A stretch of 64,000 nucleotides of DNA from Cricetomys ansorgei (GCA_026225945.1 JAMJFZ010000239.1:31634501-31698500), one strand, 5' to 3'. Positions 11,104 through 22,686 are shown, counted from the first letter of the stretch. Numbers and translations are program-made. Notes: generated from the letters alone by a model not told the origin.

Positions 11104-11710
11104 TGTAGAGTGATGTTGTGCCAGAAAAAGACGCTCCCCCTTGTGGTTGCACGCCACTTGGACTTCTGGGAACAGCTTGGAGGGAGGTATATAAGAGGAA
11201 CACTGACAGTTATAAGAGTTAGAGTTAAGAGTTACAGCAGAGTTGCTGAAGGATAGGGAGAGAACACAAAAGCTGATGATAGGAGAAGCAGGCAGAAATA
11301 AGACTGATGGGGAAGCAGGCAGAAATAAGGCTCAGATAAAATGAACCAACTGGGGTTTTTAGAAAAGTTACAATTTAGATCTTCTCAGTAATTGCCATGC
11401 TGGGAGAAGCTGAACCAGAGTGGGTTTAGAGTTGGTTCTCCAGACATAGATTAAGACAGCCAGAAAAGGGTTGTAAAGTTTTCTCTTTCCTTCCTATCCT
11501 TTCGTTTCCACCCTAACCCTATGAGCTACTGAGGTTTTTAAACGTTTTAAGTTAGACATCTAGCAGCTGGGAACAGAGGGGCGGAGTCAAGTTGCCAGTG
11601 AGAAAAGTAACAGCAGCGTTTGAGGGCCCAGACTCAAACAGCAAACACAGCCAAACCCACAACCCCTCTTAGAAGAAAAACTGTTACATTTTAAATAATA
11701 AACTTTTACA
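11104..11710 (+). mobile_element. TATA-bearing solo LTR inserted in an older repeat
   Basis: Starts TGTAGAGTGATG (or TGTTGTGCC at 11114) and ends TTTTACA at 11710, with TATATAAG at 11188-11195 and AATAAA at 11697-11702. This is the TG...CA, promoter and polyadenylation layout of an LTR of about 600 bp. The transcribed part has GAGTTA/GAGTTAAGAG iterations and a tandem duplicate of GAAGCAGGCAGAAATAAG at about 11285 and 11311. It interrupts one continuous older repeat (10725-11103 and 11716-11880). No target-site duplication is clear, and the family is not named. An ERVK-like LTR is the likeliest class. Confidence 0.7.
11133..11146 (-). promoter_or_regulatory. CTCF-like motif in LTR U3
   Basis: GCTCCCCCTTGTGG differs from the CTCF core (reverse form GCGCCCCCTGGTGG) at two positions and lies about 45 bp upstream of the LTR TATA box. 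Motif resemblance only. Confidence 0.25.
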
Positions 11711-11715
11711 CGCTT

Positions 11716-11880
11716 TCAGCAGCTGATGGAAGCATATGGAGAGGCCCAGGGCCCAGGGCCAAACATCATACAGAGGTCAGGGAACCCCAAGGAAGAGGGA
11801 GAGGTGGATGGCTGAGACCAGAGGGGTCCCACAGTGTCAACTGACTAGCACCCTTAGGGGCCCACAGAGACTGCTCCTAT
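11716..11880 (+). mobile_element. Older rodent interspersed repeat, 3' part
   Basis: Continues the repeat broken by the LTR: 'cagcagctgatggaagcata', 'ggccaaacatcatacagagg', 'tcagggaaccccaaggaag', 'gaccagaggggtccc', 'gtcaactgactagc', 'ggcccacagagactg'. It breaks off where this family normally continues toward a 3' end like the one at 4505-4811. Confidence 0.6.
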
Positions 11881-13110
11881 ACTTCTTTACAAAGGACCTT
11901 TCTGCCTTTATACCCATTCATTTATACTAGATAGGAAATGGAGCCTGGAGCTCAGACTTGGGGCTTGTGAAGATCCTCCCTGTCTCCTCTGCCTCTCCAG
12001 TTCCATCATCCCAGTAAGCCAGGATAGGGAGAAGAGAGGCTTGTGACTCCTCATTTATGCTTCCAGCCGCTCTCTGCCTCCTCCTGACATTCTCTTCGTC
12101 TCTCGGAACCCTGCTTCTCATTTGTATTCCTCTCAGCGCCGGGGTCATCTGTCACCACACCAAACTGATCCTGGAGAAACTCAATTCTTGTATCCCTTGC
12201 CGCGGATTTTCAGAACTTGCGACCTCTCTTTCAGACCTGTGAACTGGAAGGATTATAGAGGGACAGCGTGTGGAGTCAAATGTCTGCACTGGGCAGTACA
12301 ACATGCTCAGGTTTTTCTGGGAGTTTCCCATGCCTCTCAGTTCTCATAGGTGTGTGTCACAAGTCTCATGGACATTTTATAAATGCAGTGTTAGTGATAC
12401 CAGATGATGCTTGTTCTGAGAACAGAGTAGCTCCTACATACCTGGAATGGTTGTCCTGGAACTGTCCTCCCCCACTCCCACCCAGGCATTAGGAAAGTTT
12501 GAGGAAATGCCGCTGAGATGCTATAAGCACAAAACAAGACACAAGGATCTGAAGTAGGTCTGGAGAGAGAGAGCGGCAGTGACACAAAGAATAATCTAGA
12601 ACAGTGTTTGCTGTGATCATGGAATTGGCCAGTTTGAGGTAATCCTAGTTCAGGTCAGTAGCACCCACACCGACGTCCCTGGTACCAATGTTGATATATC
12701 TGTGGTACTCTTGGTTGTCATAATCACCCCACCCCCACCAGAAAAATGAAGAGGCTTTGCCTTCATTTCCATGTATTGAGGTTATGGACACAGAACTATA
12801 CTTGTCACACCCATGCAAGCTCCTCAAAGTTGCATGGCTTTTCAAATGTGGTTGATAATTTTAAGGACATTTAGGCACACACATCTTTTTACTGAATACC
12901 AGTTTTCAGAGAAAATTCTCTTGGTTTTTCTGTAGCATTCATCAAAAGAACAAAGAAATACTTGATGAGAAAAAGGTGAAGAAGAAACTGACTGACATTT
13001 CTACCAGTGAGGTCATTACTTCTTTCCCTGGGCCAGAACTTCTACCCTAAAGTGAAGCCATACTGCGTAGCAGAGAATGAGAGTCTCAGTGTGGGTATCA
13101 ACATGGCCTT
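11881..13110. other. Unclassified sequence, no gene
   Basis: About 1.2 kb of mixed composition without a recognised repeat. Short open frames (61-75 codons) overlap on both strands with no domain features and no splice-consistent chain. Confidence 0.4.
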
Positions 13111-13175
<65 letters not shown>

Positions 13176-13176
13176 G
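13111..13176 (+). repeat. (CAG)22 trinucleotide tract with one CAA
   Basis: Fifteen CAG units, one CAA at 13156-13158, then six more CAG. In the CAG (glutamine) frame a TGA lies 33 bp upstream and a TAG 15 bp downstream with no ATG, so a polyglutamine product is excluded here. The AGC frame gives a 95-codon frame with poly-serine, and the complement gives poly-leucine. Neither has other protein-like features. The CAG tract with a CAA interruption resembles those in genes, but nothing supports an exon. Confidence 0.95.
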
Positions 13177-15099
13177 GAATATGGCCAAGAGTAGGACTGC
13201 ATTCATAATAGTATTGAAGTCAGACATGGGAGTAGCTATCGGCTGTAAAACCTTTCAACTCCTTCCATCTCTGTCACCCCAGTACTGTAGATAGACACAT
13301 AGACTTGTCAGAAGGGAGAATGCCTACAATCACATTACCAAACATACAAATTACCAAAACAAACTTCTTCTAAGTTGATTACAAAGTAAAATGAGCATCT
13401 GTTCTTGGTACACTGCAGCATATATTTAATTAAAAGCAACATGATATAAACAAAAATAGAAGAATGAACGCCACTTTGGAGTGTATGCCAACACACTGAC
13501 ACTATCTAAAGAAATAAGGATATTTCTCAATGTACATGACCTTGTGGACCAGACACAGCATTCTGCGCTGTTCTCAGCATGATGACTGTATGGTTAGGAA
13601 CCACTGCTGTCCATAATTAACGCAGCATGTCTATGTATTGAGGGATTACTTGGCATCTCAAAGCTCTTGGAAATGACGTTATTTGCCCTATAGGACTGAA
13701 ATCACTACGTTGCTTGCTGAAGAGTATTCATCTCTGTGGAAGAACATAACAGCTGTTTAATACCAAATAACAACACAATACAACAATTGGGGAGAAGTAA
13801 AATTCTGAAACCAATTAAAACTACAGGGATAAATTACGTAGGAGGCATGTAATTATCCAAATTGAGATCTGGGAAGGCTAACAGGACTAATAATAAACTC
13901 ATCTTTTACAGAGACTTAATAAGGAAATCAGTTACTAATTTTTCTTTGAAATGTTCCTCCCCACCCCACCATAGAGGCTGGAAGTGGCTGAAACGATCCT
14001 GCCTCTGTTACAGGAAATACGTGAAATGGAAAACGATGGTGTCCTTCATTTCATGATGGCGTCTATTCCAAAGATGTCATTGGATTTTCGTGAGAAATGT
14101 GCTTCAAGCTTCTATAAGCTCCCTTCAGACACCTGTTCTGATGGGTTCAGATGAAGAGCACCCTCCCTGGTGGTCCCAGTGTCCCTGATGCCACTTCTCT
14201 CTATTCCAGCCCCCATAGACCGTATTATAGTGGAGGGAATGTTCAGTCCCCTTACTAGGATTGATGGCAGAGACTGTGTCATCTATTTTATAAAGCTGGC
14301 AACTGAAATGATATAGTTGGAAATCAACAAATGCTAAAAAAAATGGAGCTACTGGAAGAAGTGAAGACAAGGAAATATCTACCAATTAAGACATCCTAAT
14401 ATCTGATCTTTAAAGAATTAAATTCTAAAACCTCAACTACAGTCAGAATAGTATTCATTTTCTCCAAAAGAGTGGCCGCAAAGCATTCAGGAGTTATCAG
14501 CAAGTGTGTTCTAGTCTTTTCTTCACAAAATAGGAAAATAGGACACTGTGATCAATGGATATCTTTGTCTCTGGGGACAAGTAGCTAAAAGGGGGTGTAT
14601 GATTACCCAGCGCACTGAATAGCAATACTATTTCATGTGATGGGATCTTTTTGAATTAAAAGACTCCAGAAGAACTTGGTGTTGGTCTCATCACCCCAAA
14701 GTCTTATCAGGGATTCCTTTTGCCTTGTTTCCCCAAGGGGAGGCAGACAAGTACGGATCTCAGATTTCACGTCGTGATATTCCCCTTTCATGGTCTAAAC
14801 TGCAGACAAACCATATTCTACAGGAAACAGAGCAGGTGTAACATGAGAAAGTCCTCACAAAGAGCTGCTGGCAGCAACCCAGGTGGGCATCAAAGTTCCC
14901 CTCTTCTAGGAAGGCGAGGAACCTGCCTTGAGTTTTAGCAGCCAAAGTTATTGTTGGGAAGTGTGAAAGAAACAGTACTCTACAAATGGTCACTTTTGGA
15001 AGCCAATGTGAAAGTCTACCAAGTATAACAAAGCAACCTTCTTGCCCTTGGTGAGTCTGAGGATAAAAGAACATTTATAAAATGGTAGTAGGAACCAGC
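13177..15099. other. Unclassified single-copy sequence
   Basis: About 1.9 kb without recognised repeats. Only chance-length open frames occur, such as complement 14760-15074. Possibly unique intronic or intergenic sequence. Confidence 0.4.
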
Positions 15100-15178
15100 T
15101 TAAGTGGGAAGATTGCCACAATTTGCAGGCCAGTCTGGGCTATAGAATGAGATCTTGCCTCGTTAAAAGCAAAGAGAT
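15100..15178 (+). mobile_element. Proto-B1/B1F SINE fragment
   Basis: 'ggaagattgccacaatttgc', 'aggccagtctgggctataga' and 'atgagatcttgcctcgtt' match the second half of an old B1 monomer with an A-rich end. Confidence 0.7.
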
Positions 15179-15399
15179 CCTAGGAACTATGCTATTGGCA
15201 GATATAATATATAAAATATACAGATGTATTTATTCAATCTCAATAGACAAGTTAGAATTGGACCTTGTATAGTGCTTTAGGCAATATCCGTATTTTCTCA
15301 ACTATAAAGCCTCTGAGATCAAGTGCCAATAACCCAGTGAGCAACTGATCTCATTGGGGCTTTCCTTTATTTCCTTTTCCCTACCTCCGTTCCTTTCTT

Positions 15400-15490
15400 C
15401 TTCTAGAACTCACTATGCAGCTCAAGTTGACCTTGCACTCATGGAAATCCTTCTGCCTTAGCCTGGTATAAGTCACCATGCCCAGCTTTA
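15400..15490 (-). mobile_element. B1-like SINE fragment
   Basis: The reverse complement of B1 is readable: 'ctagaactcactatgcagct', 'tgaccttgcactcatgg', 'tccttctgccttagcctgg', 'gtcaccatgcccagc'. An old, diverged copy. Confidence 0.7.
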
Positions 15491-15816
15491 CTGGAGCTTT
15501 TAAAAATAAACCTACTGAGACTTTGGTTGAAGAATAAGTAAGCTACACCAGGGATGTTTTATTATATTAAATTCAAACTTACTCAATAACCAAAGCTTTG
15601 TCCAAGAGACAGAGTGTTCCTAGTTAGGGGCTGAACTCTGTCAGTATTCATAAGTACCCACTGAGTAAAATGTGGAAATCTAACTGTTGCACTCTCCATA
15701 GAGTAAATTAGCCTGTTTTTTTTTTGAAGGAGAATGTTTATATTCCAGTGACACAGTGTTTCTCCAACCTGGGGATTTTCTGCCTATTAAGAAAAATTTA
15801 AAAGTAAATCAAATGC
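15491..15816. other. Unclassified sequence
   Basis: No recognised feature apart from a T9 run at about 15716. Confidence 0.4.
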
Positions 15817-16145
15817 TGTGGTGGTTTAAATGAGCGTGGCCCTCATAGGCCATGCCTTATATTTGAATTCTTGGTCCTCAGTTGGTGGAACTGTTTGGGA
15901 AGGATTAGGAGGTGTGGCTTTGTTGGAGGAGTGTGTCACTAGGGGTGAGCTTTGAGGTTTTAAAAACCCACACCATTCCCAATACCCATCCCCCCTGCCT
16001 CCTACTTGCAGATCAATATGTTAACCTCTTAGCTGTTCCTGTCACCATGACTGTGGACCCCATAATGGACTTTAATCCTCTGAAACTGTAAGCCCAAAAT
16101 TAAATACTTTCTTTTATAAGTTGCCTTGGTTATGTCTCTAAGATC
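15817..16145 (+). mobile_element. MaLR-type solo LTR (ORR1/MT-like)
   Basis: It begins TGTGGTGGTTTAAATGAG and passes 'gttggtggaactgtttggg', 'aggattaggaggtgtggct' and 'ggaggagtgtgtcactaggg'. It then reaches 'cctctgaaactgtaagccc', AATTAAA, and 'ttataagttgccttggt'. The layout parallels the primate MST/THE1 LTRs of the ERVL-MaLR group. The last bases (normally ending ACTAAGACA) are degraded. The subfamily name is not certain. Confidence 0.75.
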
Positions 16146-16339
16146 ATGCACATTTTATTTATTTATTTAATTTTTTTTTGCTTTTTGGTCTGGTTTCCCA
16201 TCTTTTCTTATAGGCTACAATATGTTTTTCCAGTTTATAGAGCAGGTAGTCAAGGAATTCATCAGCGTTGAAAAGTAACTTCTCTATTTTGAGGAGTTTT
16301 GAGATCCACACATGCTAATAGTGCTTCTTTTCTTTCTTT

Positions 16340-16475
16340 CTTAAATTTTATTTTTGACATTATAATTTAAACATTTCTCACGTCCCTTTTTCCCTCCAAA
16401 CCCTCCCATTTATCCCTCACAACTCTCCTTCAAATTCCCGATCACTGTTTTCATGCAACAGTGTTTTGCTGTAAA
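16340..16475 (-). mobile_element. Rodent L1 3'UTR fragment
   Basis: The plus strand shows the antisense pyrimidine-rich end of rodent L1: 'ttaaattttatttttgac', 'cctttttccctccaaaccct', 'cccatttatccctcac', 'ttcaaattcccgatcac'. The B1 at 16487 follows directly. Confidence 0.55.
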
Positions 16476-16486
16476 GTTCATTTTTT

Positions 16487-16660
16487 GGTGGTAGTGGTAC
16501 ACACCTTTAATCCCAGCACTTGGGAGGCAGAGGCAGGCAGATCTCTGTGAGTTCGAGGCCAGCCTGGTCTACAGAGTGAGTTCCAGGAAAGCCAGGGCTA
16601 CAACACAGAAACCCTGTTTTGAAAACTAACCAACTGAACAAAAAAAGAACAAAACAAGCA
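16487..16660 (+). mobile_element. B1 SINE, 5' truncated
   Basis: 'ggtggtagtggtacacacct', 'ttaatcccagcacttgggag', 'gcagatctctgtgagttcga', 'ggccagcctggtctacagag', 'tccaggaaagccagggctac', 'aacacagaaaccctg', then an A-rich tail. The first bases of the GCCGGGC head are missing. It shares the 'ggaaagccagggctacaac' variant with the copy at 10069, so both belong to one B1 lineage. Confidence 0.95.
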
Positions 16661-17754
16661 CATTTTCATTAAGAAGGGTAAAGTCTTCTATATATATTTA
16701 TTCTGTGTTTTAGATAAAGGTTGAGGAGGAAAGTGGTGTTTCAATCTTTGATTGATTTGTTCAAAGTAATGGTATTACACTGGGATTTAGGAAAACATTA
16801 CCCTTTAGTATTTTCCTCTAAATTGTCCCAAACAAGTGTGATGTGGGGACTACTTTGTCATCTATAGATCTCAGGGGATGGTCAAGGACCAGAGTCCTGT
16901 GGTCTTCACACAGGGCAAAGCTTCCTTGTCTGCATTTGGATTGGAGGCCTGTGAGCAGCACTCTCATTGAGTTACTTCACTAGAGATGAAGCCCTGTGGG
17001 CAAAGATGGACCTAGAGAATCCCTAGCCCAGAGCTAAAAGAGGAACCTGCCTTCAAAATGAGCTGAAGATCCCCAGGGTGTCAAGAACTCCAGGCTTGGG
17101 TTACTAAAGAATTCCATGTTGGCTTCACAGTTTGAAATCTTTGAGACATAGAGATTTGTGGTAAAATTCTGTCTTTGTAGACTTGTCTTAAGATGTAGCT
17201 AGGAAAATTCCCAAGGCTAGCACTAATCTAGGCAGAGCCTGCAAGTTTTCAAGCCTGGGGCTATTTCTGAAAAACTTACAAAAAGGCTAAAGATAAAAGC
17301 CGTGTCTCAGGATCAGAAGTAAATACAGCACTGTTATGTCTTCTCCAGCCTTGATCCCCAAATAAAATATCCTGAGGACAATACTTGAAAGGAAAAAGTT
17401 TATCTAGGTTGTGTGTATTAAGGGGGAACAGATAGGAAGAGAAAGAAGGCAAAGAAATAGTGATGCCGTAGAGGACCAGTGGTGTGGGAAAAGAATGTGA
17501 AACATGGTTAGACACAAATATAAACTTGTGAATGCTTAGATCCACATAGCATTCTTAAAATATTAAAATATGAACTGTAATGAGAGTTTTCTTTCAGCGA
17601 TTTTCCACATTCTCTTCCCCATCTTCCAAAAAGGCATTTACTATCTACAGGACAAGCTACAATGGCATTACAAACAACCCCTTGGGAGCTGGCATGTATT
17701 CCCAGTGGTTAGCATCTTTATAATCCAGTTGGCGCAGTGTTACTGCAGGTGAGA
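16661..17754. other. Unclassified sequence
   Basis: About 1.1 kb with no recognised repeat or gene. Confidence 0.4.
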
Positions 17755-18190
17755 TGGATAATTGGTTTCACATTGCTAAGCTGTGTCAGCATGGGTTATC
17801 CCAGACAGATGAGAAAACGCTCTTAGCCTGGCAGGTGTGAGATGTCGAATCTTACAAACCTCATTCCGGTTTATTAAACTACTCCCATTTGTGGCACATT
17901 TCCTTGCCGATCGAGTTAAGAAAATACAACTGGAAGGATAAATTTATCAAACTGATAGACGGTAGCAGACGAGCTCACTGGTTTCTGGGATGGCAAGAGC
18001 ACTCTCAATTGAAGAGTGAGTCCTGCCCAAGGGGCCTCCTCTGACACAGGGTCTAGAGAGGTTGGCTGGCGTTTGCATGGCAATTGAGCTCCCTTTTCAT
18101 TATATTCTTGGCTGTGGGTAATTGATTGGCAGCCACATATTCATTAGGAAACAGTGGGAGCCAGAACTTCTGGTTTCTGAGAGGACAAAT
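17755..18190. other. Candidate conserved non-coding block
   Basis: Repeat-free stretch with retained CpGs and homeodomain-type cores (ATTA, TAATTGATTGG, CAATTGA). Its texture is like vertebrate conserved enhancers. Conservation cannot be measured from one genome, so this is inference. Confidence 0.25.
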
Positions 18191-20669
18191 GAGAAGGATT
18201 GTTTTGACTTACTTAGCTCCTTTTAGAGATGTTCTTATAGGATTGTTTTGATAGTCTTTAAAAACTTTTAAAAGATACTTATGAAAACAGCCACTCCAGT
18301 AAATACAGGAAAATAAATATTCTTTTTCAGAGATTGCAAATACAGCATCACCTGAATCAGGAAATGGAGCATGGTGGGAATTAAATCTCAGTATCATGCC
18401 TTATATTACACGTGCCAAATCATGCCATCAGTATTAACTGAGACAAGCCACAAGGCTCAAACAAACAGTATAACAGCTTACTTCCATTAATCCCAACAGA
18501 CCATTGGATTCACCAAAACCAACCAACCAAACAAACAAACATTTTCAAAAGTATCTAGCAAGGTCTTTGCTTTGTGATTTTGTCTGAAAATAACTTTTTT
18601 ATGCACCAAAAAGTACAACCATGTAGGACATGTAGTTATCCATGTAGGACACATGCACTCAGGAATGTACCTTCAATTCATAGTTGATCTCAATTTGGTG
18701 ACAACCTAAAAGTTCTCACGTAATTACTTAAGCTAATCTAATATTGGGAATATTTCTGCTCGGCCTCCTTATTTTGTGGAACAGAATAAAAACATTTTCC
18801 TGGTATTCATTACCAGGGAAATCTTTAAAGTATTTAATCTTAGTAGTTTTTAGTAAACTATCATATATCTGAGTAGATTTGCATAGACACATTAATCCCC
18901 ATCATCTTTTCTCAATAAATGGCCTGTGAATTTATAATTTCTCCCAAAAACGGCACCAAAAAGTTGAAAACCATAATTCCTTTTTATGTTTGTCATGACT
19001 CAGTTTTCCAGAGCTGTCTTAAAATCACAAGAACTGTGACAAAAATACCTGTTTCTTCTGTCTCTGGAAAGATGCCAAATTGTTGGCTCTCTGTACGATT
19101 AATATTAGCCAGATGTTTGGTGCAATTAAAAACAAAGCACACGTATTTATATCTGTGCCCTTTCATACATTAGGTCATTTTTTTTTTTTATGGAAACGGA
19201 GGAACACAGAGAAAACATTAGATTTCAGTTGCACAGAGCTACCCCGAGTCGGGATGTATTCAAACTCTGATTCTCACGACAGCTCCAAACAGGTGGCCAC
19301 TCGTGACAAGCAAACTTGAACAAATATTGCCTTCAGTAAACATTTCCTGGTGACATGAACGATCACGGGTCATAAATGCGGCAGTTTAATGTAAGACATG
19401 CCAGATGGAGTCACAGAAGGGTGGCTATTACGGCCTCTTTATTCCGCAAGAAGGGAGTTTTACTTTTATAGTGTGCTGTCTACTGTGTTCTACATTATAT
19501 TGCGAGGTGAACAACAGCTTCTTGGCTCCATATGCATACATCAGCCATTTGGAATAAAAGACTCTTCTTTGGTACTCTTTGAGTTTATAGAAGCTACTTT
19601 CGTTCTGATGTGTCATTACAGAGTCCCATGAGAAACTCTCTGCCTTGGGGAACACAACAGAGTTCTACTGCTCAGCAGGAACAGAAATAGTGGTTGTACA
19701 AATATTTTGGGCTTTGGTTTGCGTTCAGAGTCATCTTCTGAAATTGTCTATCTTAAGGTTTTGTTAATTCCCCTAAAAGGAAATTCAAATACAAATTCTT
19801 TGTCTTTGGTAACGAAGCTGTGTAGTGAATACATTACTAGTCTCAAGGTAAATGTAATCTGACCATCTGCAGTCAGGGAGCTGGCCCTTTCTACAGCACC
19901 GAGATTAGGTCATGCATTGCATTTTCCTTTAGACAAATTAAAGTTGGTTTAAAAATTTCTTAGTATTCCATTACACTGCATAACTTTCAACAGAAATCTC
20001 AAAGAAGTCGTAGGAGGCATTTATTTATTTAAGGGTCATTTGGTGAAGTTGCTTCCCTAGTCCCTGGTTAAGTAATTTTACTGATTGAAATTCCTAACTT
20101 CTAACTGCTGTTTTGTAAGAATCTGCTCTCCCAGGTTCCTCTGGGAAAGGGAAGTAGAAAATATGTAAATTTATGGAGTCACTATGTACTTTTTATGCAC
20201 CTACTTACTCCACTTCAGAAGAACTGTGATCTGTACATGTTCTCTCCTGCCTTCGCATTAAAGCCAGAATATTACTAATCTCTTCACAACTTTGACCATG
20301 CATTGATCCCACGCCTCTTAACATTGCTACCTAAACGTTTTCAATAGGAATGTATCCATGAACTTGTGGCAAGAATCTTATTGTCATTGACTACCTTCTA
20401 CATTCTCCCCAGGGACCTGATTTCTCAAACCCCAAATCTGAGACAAGAATTTTTCCATGATTGCATCTTTACTAGACCTTCAGTGACACCTGAACCAGCC
20501 AGTCTTTTTCCTCTCAAACAATTCCTCCTCACATAATTGGGGCTTTGGCTTCAAATACTTTTAAGATGTCTTCATGACTGTGACTAGTTTCCACAAAACT
20601 GGGGTTTCTCGATTTGCTTGTCTCCCCTCTCTTTCTTTTATTGAGATTCAGAGTCATCTATCTACCTAC
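18191..20669. other. Unclassified single-copy sequence
   Basis: About 2.5 kb without recognised mobile elements. It holds a CCAA/CAAA run at about 18506-18543, a local 11-bp direct repeat (CATGTAGGACA) near 18621 and 18641, and a T run at about 19179. No coding signal. Confidence 0.45.
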
Positions 20670-20943
20670 CTACTTGGTGGTGTTGGAGGAAACATGTCAC
20701 TGAAACCTCAAACCCCAAATCAGGCCCAGTGTCATCTCTTCTTCCTGTTACCTACGGATTCAGATGTAGATCTCTCAACTCCTTCTCCAGCACCATGTCT
20801 GCCTGCGTGCCGCCGCCATGCTCCCTGCCAAGATAATGATGGACTACGCCTCTGAAACTGTAAGTCCTACTTAAGTACTTTTGTTCATAAGAACTTCCAT
20901 GGTCATGGTGCCTCTTCACAACAACAGAACACTGACTAAGACA
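20670..20943 (+). mobile_element. MaLR-type LTR, 5' truncated
   Basis: 'gtggtgttggaggaaacatg', 'caccatgtctgcctgcgtgc', 'cgccgccatgctccctgcc', 'gcctctgaaactgtaagtcc', 'tggtcatggtgcctcttcac', and the typical end 'aacactgactaagaca' at 20943. Same family as 15817-16145 (plus) and 51391-51776 (minus). Confidence 0.8.
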
Positions 20944-21169
20944 ACCCCGAGTGACATTGTTATACTCATAGATCAGTATGGGTGGAAGCTCTTCAGAGAA
21001 GCTTCCATTTGCAGTAGATGATAAGTAGCACAGATACTCACAACTAGACAACATGCAGACAGTGAGGGAATTTGGAGCAATCAGTCTTAAATAGAGTGTC
21101 TGTATCTCCCCTCTCTCCCCTCAAAGCTCAGGGATCTATTTGTGTCTATGTGGAAGGAGAGGCCAGAGG

Positions 21170-21655
21170 TGGTGATTTCAAGGAAATGATGTTTTTCGGA
21201 TATAACAAGGCGGGTGCACATATGAGCTCCCAGAGACGATGGCACACACAAGACCTGCATAAGATCAAACCAGTTACAATCCCAGCATGGAGAAGGGGAA
21301 AATGGACTCAAAGCCTCACACTCAGCCAAGAAGCTATTTGTAGCTGGTAGCTGCTGGGAGAGGAACACAAGTTTTCTTTCAAAAAGAGATACTAGCTGTA
21401 TCTACCACACACTAGCATGGGCCTGATGCTTGTAAACAGTTGGCCAACACAACGTGGACTCCATGGGGGTCTTTGCGTGTCTTTTGTTTGTTTTGGTTTT
21501 ATGCTGCTTTTATTTTGCTTTTGAAGAGAGAGAAAGAACACTAAGTTGGGTGGAGTGGGGATGTCTGAGAGGAACTGGGGGGGGGTAGAGATAGAATATG
21601 ACCAAAATATAAAAAAAATTAAAAAATAAATTTTTAAAAACTTAAAAAAAAATGA
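21170..21655 (+). mobile_element. Rodent L1 (Lx-like) 3'UTR with polyA
   Basis: In order: 'catatgagctcccagagacg', 'tttgtagctggtagctgctg', 'gttggccaacacaacgtgga', 'ctccatgggggtctttgcgt', 'aagttgggtggagtgggg', 'ggaactggggggggg', 'atatgaccaaaatataaaaa', then A-rich tail to about 21653. A classic 5'-truncated rodent L1 insertion. Confidence 0.8.
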
Positions 21656-21790
21656 ACATGACAAGAAGCAACTCGAGGAAGGGTTGTTTTGGCTCACGGT
21701 TTCAGGGTATGGTGCATCATGGGAAGGAAAGTGTGGAAATGGGAATGGCTACCAGCTGTGGCAGCAGGCATGTGAGGTGTTGAGGTTTAT
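21656..21790 (-). mobile_element. MaLR-like repeat fragment
   Basis: 'acatgacaagaagcaactcg', 'aggaagggttgttttggctc', 'acggtttcagggtatggtgc' and 'atcatgggaaggaaagtgtg' are the reverse-complement text of the repeat also seen at 34998-35348 and 26862-27350. It abuts the L1 polyA exactly, which suggests the L1 inserted into or next to it. Confidence 0.55.
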
Positions 21791-22461
21791 TTTTAGCTAT
21801 ATATAAAATAATTGTGTTATGCACTGTTGGGTGAGGGGCTGTCTAGGGCATTTTGTATAGTTTGCAGGTGTCAGATTTCTGTGGGGATTGTTTAATTGCT
21901 AATGATATGCATGTGCTATCGGTAGAATTCCTTAGGAGTTCTGAAAGAATAAAAACACCTGAGCTCAGACACTCGAGGTTCCACTGTTGAATGAGTATGG
22001 CATTGGCCAGGAAGGTGGTTCCCTCTGCTGAGGTATGGCAGGGTTTTCACATATGAAAATGCCACCATGTCTCTCTTGGTGAGCTGCCACAGTAGGTACA
22101 CAACTACAGTGAGGCACCTAGGTAGAGTGAGAAGCGGAATGGATAGAATCTCAATACCCACCTGCATTGATCCACTTCTGCCAGCAAGGCTCCTCTTACT
22201 AAAGTCTCCATGAGCTCCTGAACAGTGCCACCAACTAACTGCTTTCCAATGTATGTTCTTATGGCAACATTTGAGCCTATGGGGACATCCCATAGCACTG
22301 CTTACTGTGGTCTTCAGACTCTTACTTAGCCAGCCTCAGACCTTTCTGCGATGTGTACTTCATGGCAGAAACTAATGATGCAACTGAAAAGCTTCTGAGT
22401 CTATACCTGGATTGATCTTATGACTCATGTTTTGGGTTCTGTTTAAAATGCTCCCAAATTT
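21791..22461. other. Unclassified sequence
   Basis: No recognised feature. The 125-codon complement frame (21916-22293) has no family features. Confidence 0.4.
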
Positions 22462-22629
22462 GGGACTGGAGAGATGGCTCAGCAATAAGAGTGTTTGCTG
22501 CTGTCTTCTAAACACTCAGGTCTAGTTGCCATAACCTATATTGGGAGGCTCACAGTTACCTACAATTCCAGCTCCAGGACATTCAACACCCTCTTCTGGC
22601 CTCCACGGGCACTTACACTTATGTGGCAT

Positions 22630-22674
<45 letters not shown>

Positions 22675-22686
22675 AAAATTTTAAAA
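22462..22686 (+). mobile_element. B2/B3-like SINE with (CA)n tail
   Basis: 'gggactggagagatggctca' and 'gcaataagagtgtttgctgc' form the tRNA-like head. The body includes 'tcacagttacctacaattcc' and 'accctcttctggcctccacg'. A clean CA array (22632-22672) and an AAAATTTT-type end follow. Confidence 0.9.
22632..22672. repeat. (CA)20 microsatellite at SINE tail
   Basis: Uninterrupted CA dinucleotides forming the 3' part of the B2-like SINE. Confidence 0.98.

Noticed and set aside
13007..13294. Poly-serine protein from the CAG tract
   Set aside because: Outside the repeat the frame is featureless. The glutamine frame is closed by stops and the leucine frame on the complement is equally unsupported.
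18621..18651. Two copies of CATGTAGGACA as a regulatory repeat
   Set aside because: A single local 11-bp duplication is common in AT-rich DNA and nothing else supports function.
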